Source: JBFWYO01 sp050186335
GTDB lineage: Bacteria > Pseudomonadota > Alphaproteobacteria > Bin65
NCBI GenBank assembly: GCA_050186335.1
Contig: JBFWYO010000001.1
Location: 1 to 64,000, forward strand
Length of the DNA stretch: 64,000 nt
Direction: 5' to 3'
In this document: piece by piece, positions 8,180 to 16,356 of the stretch
Position numbering within the stretch: the stretch's first letter is position 1
Layout of the letters: each line of letters starts with the position of its first letter
Made by a program: the position numbers and the translations under genes
Notes under the pieces: generated by a model
Database searches by the model: none
Seen by the model: only the letters and a program-made list of their open reading frames with translations
Told to the model about the DNA's origin: nothing

Positions 8180-9118
8180 ATGGCGAAAACCTCGTCCATC
8201 CTGCGCGGCCCTTACGCTTTCGACGCCGACGACGAGATCGGCCGCATCGCGTCCTTCGCCGCGCCCTGGTCGCTCGAAGCCACATTGCCGTCGGCGGCCG
8301 ATATCGAAGCCGTCGCCGCGATCGCCCCGCCGGCGACCGAAGTCTATCTCTCCGCCGTCGCCAACAAGCCGCGCGAGCGCGTGCTCGAAGCCGCCCGCCG
8401 GGTGCGCGCGGCGGGGCTGGAACCGGTGCCGCACATCGCGGCGCGCATGTTCGAGAGCCGCGCCGCGCTTGATGCGTTTCTGGCCCGTGCGACCGGCGAG
8501 ATCGGCGTTGTCCGCGCGCTCGTGATCGCGGGCGACCGCGATGCGCCCGCCGGTCCGTTCGCCGATGCGCTGGCGGTGATCGAGAGCGGTCTGCTGCAGC
8601 AGCACGGCATTACCCGCATCGGCATTTCCGGCTATCCGGACGGTCATCCACGTATCAAGGAAGACGAGCTCGCGCGCGCGTTCCGCGCCAAACGCGCGGC
8701 CGCGTCGGCCGGTGGGCTCGATGTCCATATCGTCACCCAATTCTGCTTCGATCCAGATCGGGTGATGGCGTGGCTGTACCGCATGGGCAATGCGGCACGC
8801 GACGTGCCGATCAAGATCGGCATGGCCGGGCCCACGGGGATCGCCACGCTGCTGCGCTACGCACTGCGCTGCGGCGTCAACACATCGGTGCGCGGTCTGT
8901 CGCGCAACGCCGGCATGATGGGCCGGCTGCTCGGCGATGCGGCGCCGGATGCGATCATGCGCGCCTTGGCCGAAGCCGGCGCCGACGACAATAACGTGAC
9001 GCCGCACTTCTTCTCGTTCGGCGGGCTGGTCGCGACCGCCCAATGGGCGCGCGCGGTCGCCAACGGTGCGATCGCACTCGATCCGGCAAGCGGCGGCTTC
9101 CGCGTCGTGCGCCGTTAG
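8180..9118 (+). CDS. Methylenetetrahydrofolate reductase-like protein
   Basis: 312 residues, the size of a bacterial MetF barrel. Family marks include a GDRDAPAGPF loop, ISGYPDGHP (family: AGYPxxHP) and TQFCFD (family: TQFFFD), all parts of the FAD/folate barrel. The N-terminal segment is divergent from MetF: the usual FEFFPP opening is not visible and the first strand reads WSLEATLP. It may make 5-methyltetrahydrofolate for methionine regeneration, which suits its place behind ahcY, or it may be a paralogue with a different partner reductase. Confidence is high for the fold and moderate for the reaction. Confidence 0.75.
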   Translation: MAKTSSILRGPYAFDADDEIGRIASFAAPWSLEATLPSAADIEAVAAIAPPATEVYLSAVANKPRERVLEAARRVRAAGLEPVPHIAARMFESRAALDAFLARATGEIGVVRALVIAGDRDAPAGPFADALAVIESGLLQQHGITRIGISGYPDGHPRIKEDELARAFRAKRAAASAGGLDVHIVTQFCFDPDRVMAWLYRMGNAARDVPIKIGMAGPTGIATLLRYALRCGVNTSVRGLSRNAGMMGRLLGDAAPDAIMRALAEAGADDNNVTPHFFSFGGLVATAQWARAVANGAIALDPASGGFRVVRR

Positions 9119-9144
9119 CCGCCGATGCCGTGCCGCCGGATGTG

Positions 9145-9603
9145 ATGGCGCCGATCGAAAAACCTCGTCCTGGACGCCCTGCCGAGGCCGCGGAGGGCCA
9201 GCGCAGCGCACGCGCGCTTCGTGCGGCGGATCTCGCGGACCTGCTCGCGCGCATGGCGGGCAAAGCCGACGGGTTCGGACGTTGGCACCGGGAAACGCGC
9301 GACGCGCACGGCCATATCGGTTTGCCGTGGTTCGAATATTCCGAAGATGCGCAGAAATTGCTGGCGCAAATTCGCAACGCTGGCCTGCTCGTTGCCGGTT
9401 TCGACTGGGCCGCGTGGAGCGGACGCAACAGCTACCTGGACGATCCGAACTCGATCGACACGGCCGATCGGGAGGATTGCCGGCGCTTGTTGACCGCGCT
9501 GATCCGTGGCGACCGGTTCAACGAAGGCCTGCTGTTTAACGCCTTCGAGAGCGGATTGCTGCGCCGCCTGGTCGACCGCCTGGCCGCCACCGTCGACGAT
9601 TAG
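9145..9603 (+). CDS. DUF6508 domain protein
   Basis: 152 residues from ATG 9145 (an in-frame GTG lies just before it). The body has the order WFEYSEDAQKLLAQI, then GFDWAAW, then a RRLLTALIRGDRFNEGLL block and a final ESGLLRRLVDRL helix. This matches my recollection of DUF6508, a cytoplasmic family of unknown function. No catalytic motif is evident. It begins 26 bases after the MetF-like gene and may share its transcript. Confidence 0.6.
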   Translation: MAPIEKPRPGRPAEAAEGQRSARALRAADLADLLARMAGKADGFGRWHRETRDAHGHIGLPWFEYSEDAQKLLAQIRNAGLLVAGFDWAAWSGRNSYLDDPNSIDTADREDCRRLLTALIRGDRFNEGLLFNAFESGLLRRLVDRLAATVDD

Positions 9604-9608
9604 GCCTT

Positions 9609-9646
9609 GATTCGCCGCGGGTTTTTGGAAACCCTCTGTTAACCAT
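9609..9646. promoter_or_regulatory. Candidate CtrA half-site and CcrM methylation site before divL
   Basis: TTAACCAT at 9639-9646 is an exact match to the CtrA half-site described in Caulobacter, and GATTC at 9609-9613 is a GANTC site for the CcrM methylase. Both lie in the 213-base gap between the DUF6508 gene and divL. A further TTAA follows at 9655-9658, but the spacing is not the 7 bases of a full CtrA box. Binding is inferred. Confidence 0.4.
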
Positions 9647-9816
9647 GCGCGTGCTTAAATCAATTTATTGGCGGTCTAACAGACGGCAATGAAGCGATCC
9701 GGAGCAATTCAGCGGGGACCGGCCGACGGTCCGGAACGCAGCGCCTCGCGCGGGGCGATCGTCGATTGCGCCGATAATTTGGCTTTGGCCGCCGATTTTG
9801 CCGTGGCGGTGCCGCC

Positions 9817-12258
9817 GTGGCGTTGATCGCGCCGGCTTGGGCAATCGCCGCCGCCGCCGTTCTGATCGCGGCGATTGCGATCTTCGGTTTGTATGCGGTC
9901 GTGCGCCGCCTGGAACGTGCCCGGGTCGCGCAAGCCGAGGCCGTCGCCAGCGCGCATGCCCTGAAGGAAGCGCTGCTTGCCGGCCGGGCCGGCTTGTTCA
10001 CCTGGTCGGCGGAAGAGGATGCCGCCGGTTCGCCCGGCCTGGCCGCGGCGCTCGGCCTGCTGCGCTCTGGCCGCGTTGCGTTCTCCGACATCACCGAAGC
10101 GTTGACCGACACCAGCGCGCGCGCCCTGACCGATGCGGTGCAGCGGCTGCGCGACGACGGCACCGGCTTTTCGCTGACCTTGCGCGGCACGCGCGAACGC
10201 TATTTTCAGGCGGTCGGCAAGCGCATCGCCGACCGGGTCGAAGGCGGCGACGTTTTGTGGTTGCAGGACGTATCCGAACGCGCCGGCTCGCTGGCGCATC
10301 TCGAAACCGAGAACAAGCGCTTGCGTGGGCTGATCGATGCCATTCCGCTGCCGGTGTGGAATCGCGACGCCGATCTGCGCATCGTCGATTGCAACATCGC
10401 CTACGTGCGTGCCGTCGAGGCGACTTCGCGCGACGCCGTGATCGTCGAAGGCCGCGAGATCGCCGAGGGCGAACTGACCGGCGCCGCGCGCAATCTCGCC
10501 AAGCGCGCGCTGGCGGAAAAGTCGCCGCAATCGGAAAGCCACCATATCGTTATCGGCGGCTCGCGCCGTCTGATGGATTTGTCCGAGCAGCCGGTCGACG
10601 GCGGACGGGCCACCGCCGGTTACGCGCTCGACAAAACGGCGCTCGAAAGCCGCAGCCTGGAGCTGGCCCGCATCATGGCGGCGCACGAGCAGGTGCTCGA
10701 ACACCTGGCCACGGCGATTTCGGTCTGGGGCGTCGATCAGAAGCTGCGTTTTTTCAACGGCGCCTTCGTCAAACTGTGGAATCTGGACGAAGACTGGCTG
10801 CGCACGTCGCCCGACCTGGGCGAATTCCTCGACGATCTGCGCGAACGCCGGATGCTGCCGGAAACCGGCGATTTCCGCGCCTTCAAACAGGAACGCCTGG
10901 GCTGGTTCACGTCCTTGCTCGGCCCGCACGAGGAACTGCTGCACCTGCCGAACGACACCTCGATCTGGACCGTCGTCTCGCCGCATCCGCTCGGCGGCTT
11001 GCTGCTGACCGCCGAGGACGTCACCGACCGGCTGCAGCTCGAACGCAACTACAACACGCTCATCGATGTGCAGCGCGCCTCGCTCGATAATCTATATGAG
11101 GGCGTCGCCGTGTTCGGCGAGGACGGCACGCTGCGGCTGAGCAATCCGGTATTCCAGCGTCTGTGGCGCCTCTCGGACGAGTTTCTTGCGTCCAAGCCGC
11201 ACATCTCCGACGTGGTCGAGAAGTGCAAACCGCACCTGGACTACGGGGACGACTGGGCGCGGTTCAAACGCTCCTACGTAAACCGCGTGACCGGCCGCAT
11301 GACGCGCACCGGCCGCATGAACCGTACCGACGATATGGTGCTGACTTACGCGATCGTGCCGTTGCCCGACGGCGGCGTGCTGATGAGCTTCCGCGACATT
11401 TCGGACACTATCCGCGTCGAACGCGCGCTGCGCGAACGCAACGAGGCGCTGGAAGCGGCCGACCGTCTCAAGTCCGAATTCGTCGCCAACGTATCGTATG
11501 AATTGCGCACGCCGCTCAACACGATCATCGGATTCACCGAAATTCTCAACAATCAGTATTTCGGCCCGCTCAATCCGCGCCAATCGGAATACACCGAAGG
11601 CATTCTCGAAGCGTCGCATCGCCTGCTCTCGCTGATCAACGACATTCTCGATCTGGCGGTCATCGAAGCCGGCCGCATGATGCTCGACGCCAAGCCGTTC
11701 CAAGTGCGCGCCATGCTCGAAAGCGTCATCGGGCTTACCAACGAATGGGCGCGCGAGCAGGATCTGCGACTCGAATTCCACGCCGCCGACGATGTCGGCA
11801 CGATCGAAGGCGACGAGCGCAGGCTCAAGCACGCGATCTTCAATCTCATCAGCAACGCCATCAAATTCACGCCGCCCGGTGGACGGATTCAGGTTGGCGC
11901 CCGGCGCGACGGCGACATCGTCGAGTTCGTGGTCGAAGACAGCGGCATCGGAATCCCGGAAGACGATCAGGCGCGCGTTTTCGACAAGTTCGTGCGCGGT
12001 CAGGGGCCGGAAGGCAGCTCGGCCGGCGCCGGCCTGGGCCTTGCACTGGTCAAGAGCTTCATCCAACTGCATGGCGGCACCACCAAACTGGTATCGATGC
12101 CGAATAAGGGCACGCGCGTCGTTTGCCGCCTGCCCGCGCGCCAGAAGGCACAGCAGATCGTCGCGCCCGCCCCGCAACGGGCCAGTGCCGCGCTCGGTTC
12201 CGGGCGCGCCACGGTTCGCACGTCCGGACCGCCGCAACGCCGTCCTGCGGCGGAATAG
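9817..12258 (+). CDS. divL: DivL-type PAS sensor pseudokinase (Tyr at the phospho-acceptor site)
   Basis: 813 residues from a GTG start: an N-terminal membrane helix (about 8-29), three recognisable PAS-like domains (about 169-285, 293-405, 420-530), a HisKA helix pair and a HATPase_c domain. The H box reads NVSYELRTPL, with Tyr561 where a kinase has His. The N box (HAIFNLISNAIKF), G1 (DSGIGIP) and G2 (GAGLGLALV) are all present. Tyr here is the hallmark of Caulobacter DivL (Tyr550), which binds DivK and controls CckA and hence CtrA. The tsaE-amgK-murU-addBA genes nearby also fit a divL locus. A stop codon at 9775 prevents any longer in-frame N-terminus. Confidence 0.9.
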   Translation: MALIAPAWAIAAAAVLIAAIAIFGLYAVVRRLERARVAQAEAVASAHALKEALLAGRAGLFTWSAEEDAAGSPGLAAALGLLRSGRVAFSDITEALTDTSARALTDAVQRLRDDGTGFSLTLRGTRERYFQAVGKRIADRVEGGDVLWLQDVSERAGSLAHLETENKRLRGLIDAIPLPVWNRDADLRIVDCNIAYVRAVEATSRDAVIVEGREIAEGELTGAARNLAKRALAEKSPQSESHHIVIGGSRRLMDLSEQPVDGGRATAGYALDKTALESRSLELARIMAAHEQVLEHLATAISVWGVDQKLRFFNGAFVKLWNLDEDWLRTSPDLGEFLDDLRERRMLPETGDFRAFKQERLGWFTSLLGPHEELLHLPNDTSIWTVVSPHPLGGLLLTAEDVTDRLQLERNYNTLIDVQRASLDNLYEGVAVFGEDGTLRLSNPVFQRLWRLSDEFLASKPHISDVVEKCKPHLDYGDDWARFKRSYVNRVTGRMTRTGRMNRTDDMVLTYAIVPLPDGGVLMSFRDISDTIRVERALRERNEALEAADRLKSEFVANVSYELRTPLNTIIGFTEILNNQYFGPLNPRQSEYTEGILEASHRLLSLINDILDLAVIEAGRMMLDAKPFQVRAMLESVIGLTNEWAREQDLRLEFHAADDVGTIEGDERRLKHAIFNLISNAIKFTPPGGRIQVGARRDGDIVEFVVEDSGIGIPEDDQARVFDKFVRGQGPEGSSAGAGLGLALVKSFIQLHGGTTKLVSMPNKGTRVVCRLPARQKAQQIVAPAPQRASAALGSGRATVRTSGPPQRRPAAE

Positions 12259-12336
12259 CGGGAACGATTTCCGCAACTACTGCGTATTAACTGGCGATAC
12301 GGCTGGCTTGCCGGCCTTTAAACTTGGAGTAATGCA

Positions 12337-12594
12337 ATGTCATTGTCGAAAGAACTGAAAATCCTCACGGGCGGCGCGCTTGCCGCCGCCATCTTCGCGA
12401 CCGGCCTGATCGTCGGCAACGTCAGCGCCGATCAGCCGCGCATGCACGCCGCCAAGCGCAATTTGGAAGCGGCGCGCGCCGAATTGCAGGCGGCGACCGC
12501 CGACAAGGGCGGGCATCGCGTCCGCGCGCTCAATCTGGTCGATCAGGCGATCGCCGAAGTCAACGCGGGCATCCGCTTCGATCGCCGAAACTAG
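12337..12594 (+). CDS. Small exported or membrane-anchored protein, unknown function
   Basis: 85 residues preceded by a GGAG ribosome site. Residues 10-31 form a hydrophobic export or anchor segment ending in VSADQ; the rest is a charged helix with a heptad-like AAKRNLEAARAEL pattern, a DKGGHR turn and a second helix. The helix-DKGGHR-helix layout recurs in short alphaproteobacterial hypotheticals. It probably sits in the periplasm as a helical hairpin. Its gap to divL is 78 bases, and a strong hairpin follows 59 bases after its stop. Confidence 0.65.
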   Translation: MSLSKELKILTGGALAAAIFATGLIVGNVSADQPRMHAAKRNLEAARAELQAATADKGGHRVRALNLVDQAIAEVNAGIRFDRRN

Positions 12595-12653
12595 CGCGCC
12601 GGCACCTCGCCGCGGCTGGGTGCGACCGAGCCGCAACCAATATTCTGAAATGC

Positions 12654-12678
12654 ATGCCGTCGACCTTGTCGACGGCAT
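12654..12678. terminator. Perfect 11-bp hairpin, probable terminator
   Basis: ATGCCGTCGAC, a 3-base CTT loop, then GTCGACGGCAT. The stem is perfect, but neither side has a long T run (CTATTT on the plus side), so efficiency as an intrinsic terminator is uncertain. It lies between convergent transcription units. Confidence 0.5.
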
Positions 12679-12735
12679 GTGCCTATTTGACGGGTCCGAT
12701 CCCGGCACCGGCATGCGCGGCGTCCAGCGCGCGGA

Positions 12736-12948
12736 TCAAGTCTTGCAGACGTACGACACCGTGCGGATGCGCCGCTCGGCAAGATTCTGTACCTGATTCC
12801 GCGCCATAGTCGGAAAGTCCGCGCCGAGAAAAGTCTGGAAGTTCGCGGGCGTCGGGCCGCTGCTGGCCGTGCGCGCGGTCAATCCCTTGAACCAAGCCAG
12901 ACTCTCGTCGGAGGAATCGACACTCTCCAGAATCGAAAATCCGGCGCT
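12736..12948 (-). pseudogene. Start-less coding remnant after the ferredoxin-NADP reductase gene
   Basis: In the same frame as the reductase and directly after its stop, 70 sense codons run to a TGA at 12736. They encode protein-like sequence (DESLAWFKGL, then FQTFLGADFPTMARNQV, ending SYVCKT). No ATG or GTG occurs early; a TTG at 12882 could start a 48-residue peptide, but the only purine-rich stretch (AAGGGA) abuts it directly. It looks like the C-terminal end of a lost gene. I do not recognise the family. Confidence 0.35.
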
Positions 12949-13977
12949 TCAGTCCTGCGGCACGCCTTTGGTGGTCGAATACTCGAAGTGCAGCGCCTTT
13001 CCCGGGCGGGCGATGGCGTAGGCCGCATGCGCCGCCTGCGCGGCTTCGGCAAAGCCGGTCAGGATCAATTTCAGCTTGCCCGTATAATGCGCCATGTCGC
13101 CGACGGCGAAAACGCCCGGCAGGTTGGTCGCAGCGGTCGTCGGATCGACGTCGATCTGCTGCCGGTTCAAATTCAAGCCCCACGCCGCGATCGGCCCCAG
13201 GCTGGTCGCCAGCCCGTAGAATGCGAGCAACATATCGGCCGGCAGCACGCGCCGCTCGCCGTCCAACGATTCCACGACGACGCCCGACAATTGCGGTGCC
13301 GGGCCCTCAAGTCCGGCGAGTTGAAACGGCACCACCAGTTCCACCTTGCCGGAACCCGCGAGTGCACGCAGTTTGCGCTCGCTGTCCGGCGCCGCGCGGA
13401 ACTTGTCGCGCCGGTGCACCACGGCGACGCGCGCGATGTCCGCCAGCGAGAGCGCCCAGTCGACCGCCGAATCGCCGCCGCCGGCGATCACCACGCGCTT
13501 GCCGGCCAATCCGTCCCTGCGCGCGATGCTGTACAGCACGCTGGTGCCCTCATAGGCGGCGATGTTCGGCAGCGGCGGACGGTTCGGGCCGAACGCCCCG
13601 GCACCGCCGGCTATGATCACGCACCACGCATCGATCGCAATCCCGCGCTCGGTTTCGATGCGCCAGCGTCCGTCGCCGAGCCTCTGCAATCGTTCGACGC
13701 GCTGATTCAAGTGATAGGTCGGGTGAAACGGCGCCGCCTGCCGTTCGAGCTGCCGCACCAGCTCGCCGGCCTCGATGCGCGGGTATCCCGGAATATCGTA
13801 GATCGGCTTTTCCGGGTAGAGCGCCGTCAACTGCCCGCCGACCGCGTCCAGTGCGTCGATCACGCGGCAACGCAAGCCCAGCATGCCGCATTCGAACACG
13901 GCGAACAATCCGACCGGACCCGCGCCGATCACGACGACATCGGTGTGCTGAACTTCGGCTGCGGCGCTGCTTGACAT
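12949..13977 (-). CDS. Ferredoxin/flavodoxin-NADP+ reductase (thioredoxin reductase-like)
   Basis: 342 residues. The N-terminal FAD loop is VVVIGAGPVGLF (14-25), the NADP loop is IAGGGDSAVDWAL, and the C-terminal GVFAVGDMAHY motif is followed by the STTKGVP tail typical of the TrxB-like ferredoxin-NADP reductases (YumC type). There is no CxxC redox pair, which separates it from thioredoxin reductase. It shuttles electrons between NADPH and ferredoxin or flavodoxin in the cytoplasm. ATG 13977 is preferred; the frame extends to 14286 but that part overlaps tsaE. It stands between divL and tsaE and is read opposite to both. Confidence 0.9.
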   Translation of the reverse strand: MSSSAAAEVQHTDVVVIGAGPVGLFAVFECGMLGLRCRVIDALDAVGGQLTALYPEKPIYDIPGYPRIEAGELVRQLERQAAPFHPTYHLNQRVERLQRLGDGRWRIETERGIAIDAWCVIIAGGAGAFGPNRPPLPNIAAYEGTSVLYSIARRDGLAGKRVVIAGGGDSAVDWALSLADIARVAVVHRRDKFRAAPDSERKLRALAGSGKVELVVPFQLAGLEGPAPQLSGVVVESLDGERRVLPADMLLAFYGLATSLGPIAAWGLNLNRQQIDVDPTTAATNLPGVFAVGDMAHYTGKLKLILTGFAEAAQAAHAAYAIARPGKALHFEYSTTKGVPQD

Positions 13978-14089
13978 GGCACGGTGGGTCGGGCAGTGGG
14001 ACGGGCGACGAGGCCGCAACGTGATAGCCCATTCCACGACCGGAACCAACCTTGACGCTGCGGGCGATCCGCCCGGCGGCGGTGCCGGC

Positions 14090-14557
14090 GTGTCGCGCCG
14101 CACCGTGCGGTTGGACTCGCCCGCGGCAACCGCCGCCTTGGCCCGCCGCCTGGCGCAGGCCGCCCGGCCCGGCGACGTGTTTGCGTTGTCCGGCAAGCTG
14201 GGCGCCGGCAAGACCCATTTCGCGCGGCATTTTGTTGCCGCACGCGCCGCCGATCCGTCGATCGAAGTGCCCAGCCCGACCTTCACGCTGGTGCAGGTCT
14301 ACGAACTGCCCGGCGGCGCGATTTGGCATTTCGATCTGTACCGGATCGCGACGCCCGGCGAACTCGACGAGCTCGGCTGGGACGATGCGTGCGCCGGCGG
14401 GATCGTCCTGGTCGAATGGCCGGCGCGCGCCGGCGCGCGGCTGCCGACCGAACGGCTCGATATCGAGATCGACTTTGCCGCCGACGCCGAGGCGCGCGTG
14501 GCGCAATTGATCGGCCGCGGCGCGTGGGCCGCGCGCTTGACGGAATTGGACCTATGA
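14090..14557 (+). CDS. tsaE: tRNA threonylcarbamoyladenosine biosynthesis ATPase TsaE
   Basis: 155 residues from GTG 14090. Walker A GKLGAGKT is at 35-42, followed by SPTFTLVQVYE and the HFDLYRI motif, both diagnostic of TsaE/YjeE. It is the ATPase of the TsaBDE complex that makes t6A37 on ANN-decoding tRNAs. The frame is open back to 13976, but the ATG there overlaps the reductase start and the extra residues are Gly/Pro-rich and not family-like. Its stop overlaps the amgK ATG (ATGA). Confidence 0.92.
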   Translation: MSRRTVRLDSPAATAALARRLAQAARPGDVFALSGKLGAGKTHFARHFVAARAADPSIEVPSPTFTLVQVYELPGGAIWHFDLYRIATPGELDELGWDDACAGGIVLVEWPARAGARLPTERLDIEIDFAADAEARVAQLIGRGAWAARLTELDL

Positions 14558-15567
14558 GCGGACCGGCGGGCGATCGGACCTCCGCGATCGATCGGTTCAT
14601 TGCGGGCGGCGCATGGCGCGCGGCGCGTCGTCTGCCGATGGGCGGCGACGCGTCGTTCCGCCGCTACGTGCGCCTCGTGGGTGGGCCGCGCCCGGCCCTG
14701 CTGATGGACGCGCCGCCGCCGATGGAACGGGTCAAGCCGTTCGTGGTGATCGCCGAACATCTCGCAATGCTCGGTTTCAGCGCGCCGCAAATTTTCCAGC
14801 AAGACGAAACCGCCGGCCTGCTGCTGATCGAGGATTTCGGCGATGATACGTTCACCCGCCTGCTGCAGCAGGGCGCCGACGAGCGCCAGCTTTACGCCAC
14901 CGCCGTCGATATGCTGATCGCATTGCACCGGCGGCCGGACGCCACCGCCGTCGCGGTACCGAAATACGACGTGCAGCGCCTGCTCGACGAAGCGCTGCTG
15001 CTGACCGATTGGTACATGCCGGCGATCTTCGGCGCGCCGCCGTCGCCCGATCAGCGCGATTCATATATCGAGATCTGGCGCGCGTTGTTCCGCCTGCTCG
15101 ATGCGATCCCGACCAGCCTGGTGCTGCGCGACTATCACGTCGACAATCTGATGGGACTGAAGGATCGCGCCGGGACCGCTGCCTGCGGCCTGCTGGATTT
15201 CCAGGACGGCGTGATCGGTCCCGTCGCTTACGATCTGGTGTCGCTGCTCGAAGACGCGCGGCGCGACGTTCCGCCGGAGCTCGCGGACGCCATGACGGCG
15301 CGCTACCTGGCGGCGTTTCCGGACCTCGATCGCGCGACTTTCGCGACCGCCGCGGCGATCCTGGCGGCGCAGCGCAACTGTAAGATCGTCGGCATTTTCA
15401 CGCGGCTCAAGAAGCGCGACGGCAAGGATGCCTATCTGCGCCATATTCCGCGCGTCTGGCGTCTGATCGAGCGCGATCTCGCGCACCCCGTGTTGGCGCC
15501 GATGAAGGCGTGGCTCGATCGGCATATTCCCGTCGGCGCGCGCCGCATTCCGGCCTTCGCGCCATGA
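14554..15567 (+). CDS. amgK: Anomeric sugar kinase AmgK (aminoglycoside phosphotransferase fold)
   Basis: 337 residues. The APH-fold marks are GGDASFRRYVRL (phosphate loop), LVLRDYHVDNLM (catalytic loop with Asp and Asn) and LLDFQDGVIGP (metal-binding Asp). AmgK phosphorylates the anomeric carbon of N-acetylmuramic acid and GlcNAc recovered from peptidoglycan, feeding MurU, which is encoded next. The 4-base overlaps with tsaE and murU indicate a translationally coupled operon. The same block, tsaE-amgK-murU-addB-addA, is common in alphaproteobacteria. Confidence 0.9.
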   Translation: MSGPAGDRTSAIDRFIAGGAWRAARRLPMGGDASFRRYVRLVGGPRPALLMDAPPPMERVKPFVVIAEHLAMLGFSAPQIFQQDETAGLLLIEDFGDDTFTRLLQQGADERQLYATAVDMLIALHRRPDATAVAVPKYDVQRLLDEALLLTDWYMPAIFGAPPSPDQRDSYIEIWRALFRLLDAIPTSLVLRDYHVDNLMGLKDRAGTAACGLLDFQDGVIGPVAYDLVSLLEDARRDVPPELADAMTARYLAAFPDLDRATFATAAAILAAQRNCKIVGIFTRLKKRDGKDAYLRHIPRVWRLIERDLAHPVLAPMKAWLDRHIPVGARRIPAFAP

Positions 15568-16283
15568 ACGCGCCGTCGCTGACCCACGGCATGGTGCTGG
15601 CGGCCGGACTCGGCCTGCGCATGCGGCCGATCACCGAAACGATTCCCAAGCCGCTCGTCCCGGTGCTCGGCCGGAGTTTGTTGGATCGCGCGCTCGATCG
15701 GTTCGAGGCGGCGGGCATCGCCACGGCCGTGGTCAACACGCATTATCTGGCCGCACAAGTGCAGGCGCATGTCGCCGGCCGCACGCGGCCGCGCATCGTG
15801 ATTTCGCACGAAGCAGCGTTGCTCGAAACCGGCGGCGGGGTCGCGCTCGCGCTGCGCCACCTGGGTCTCGCGCCGTTTGCCGTTGCCAACAGCGATGCGA
15901 TCTGGATTGACGGTCCGGTGCCGGCATTGCGCCGCCTGCTCGGCGCCTGGCGCGACGCCGCGATGGATGCATTGCTGCTGCTGCAGCCGGTCGAGCGCGG
16001 TGTCGGGTACGACGGCGCGGGCGATTTCTTCGTCGACGCGGCCGGACGATTGCGCCGGCGGGGTGCCACGCCGCACGCACCGTACCTGTTCACCGGCGTC
16101 CAGATATTGCACCCGCGCCTGTTCGACGGCGCGCCGGCCGGCGCCTTTTCGCTCAACGTGCTGTACGATCGCGCCTTGGCGCGCGGGCGTCTGTTCGGCC
16201 TCGCGCACGACGGCGGCTGGTACCATGTCGGTACGCCCGACGGGCTGCGCACGGTCGAAGCCTTGCTCCGACAAATCGGCTGA
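15564..16283 (+). CDS. murU: N-acetylmuramate alpha-1-phosphate uridylyltransferase MurU-like
   Basis: 239 residues. The nucleotidyltransferase signature LAAGLGLRMRPITETIPKPL is at the N-terminus, an ANSDAIWIDG segment supplies the metal-binding Asp, and LFTGVQILHPRLF and WYHVGTPDGL follow. It makes UDP-MurNAc from UTP and MurNAc-1-phosphate in the fosfomycin-bypassing recycling route. ATG 15564 overlaps the amgK stop; the frame open to 15510 lies inside amgK. Substrate is inferred from the AmgK partner. Confidence 0.88.
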   Translation: MNAPSLTHGMVLAAGLGLRMRPITETIPKPLVPVLGRSLLDRALDRFEAAGIATAVVNTHYLAAQVQAHVAGRTRPRIVISHEAALLETGGGVALALRHLGLAPFAVANSDAIWIDGPVPALRRLLGAWRDAAMDALLLLQPVERGVGYDGAGDFFVDAAGRLRRRGATPHAPYLFTGVQILHPRLFDGAPAGAFSLNVLYDRALARGRLFGLAHDGGWYHVGTPDGLRTVEALLRQIG

Positions 16284-16356
16284 CGCGCGGCCAAACCACA
16301 TTGTCAGCCGTGCGCGGGTGACCGACAATTAAACCGCATTCCATTGCGGAGATGCC

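Larger units (their letters stand above)
12595..12948. other. Gene-poor stretch of 354 bases with a hairpin and a coding remnant
   Basis: Between the small exported gene and the reductase gene there is no complete gene. It holds the perfect hairpin at 12654-12678 and, on the minus strand, the start-less coding-like segment at 12736-12948. The remainder shows nothing I can name. Confidence 0.6.

Noticed and set aside
6698..9211. 837-codon open frame on the minus strand across ahcY and the MetF-like gene
   Set aside because: Arg/His/Asp-rich shadow typical of antisense frames in GC-rich DNA; it lies against two certain genes and has no recognisable domain.
13976..14089. Upstream ATG for tsaE
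   Set aside because: It overlaps the divergent reductase start and adds Gly/Pro-rich residues absent from the family.
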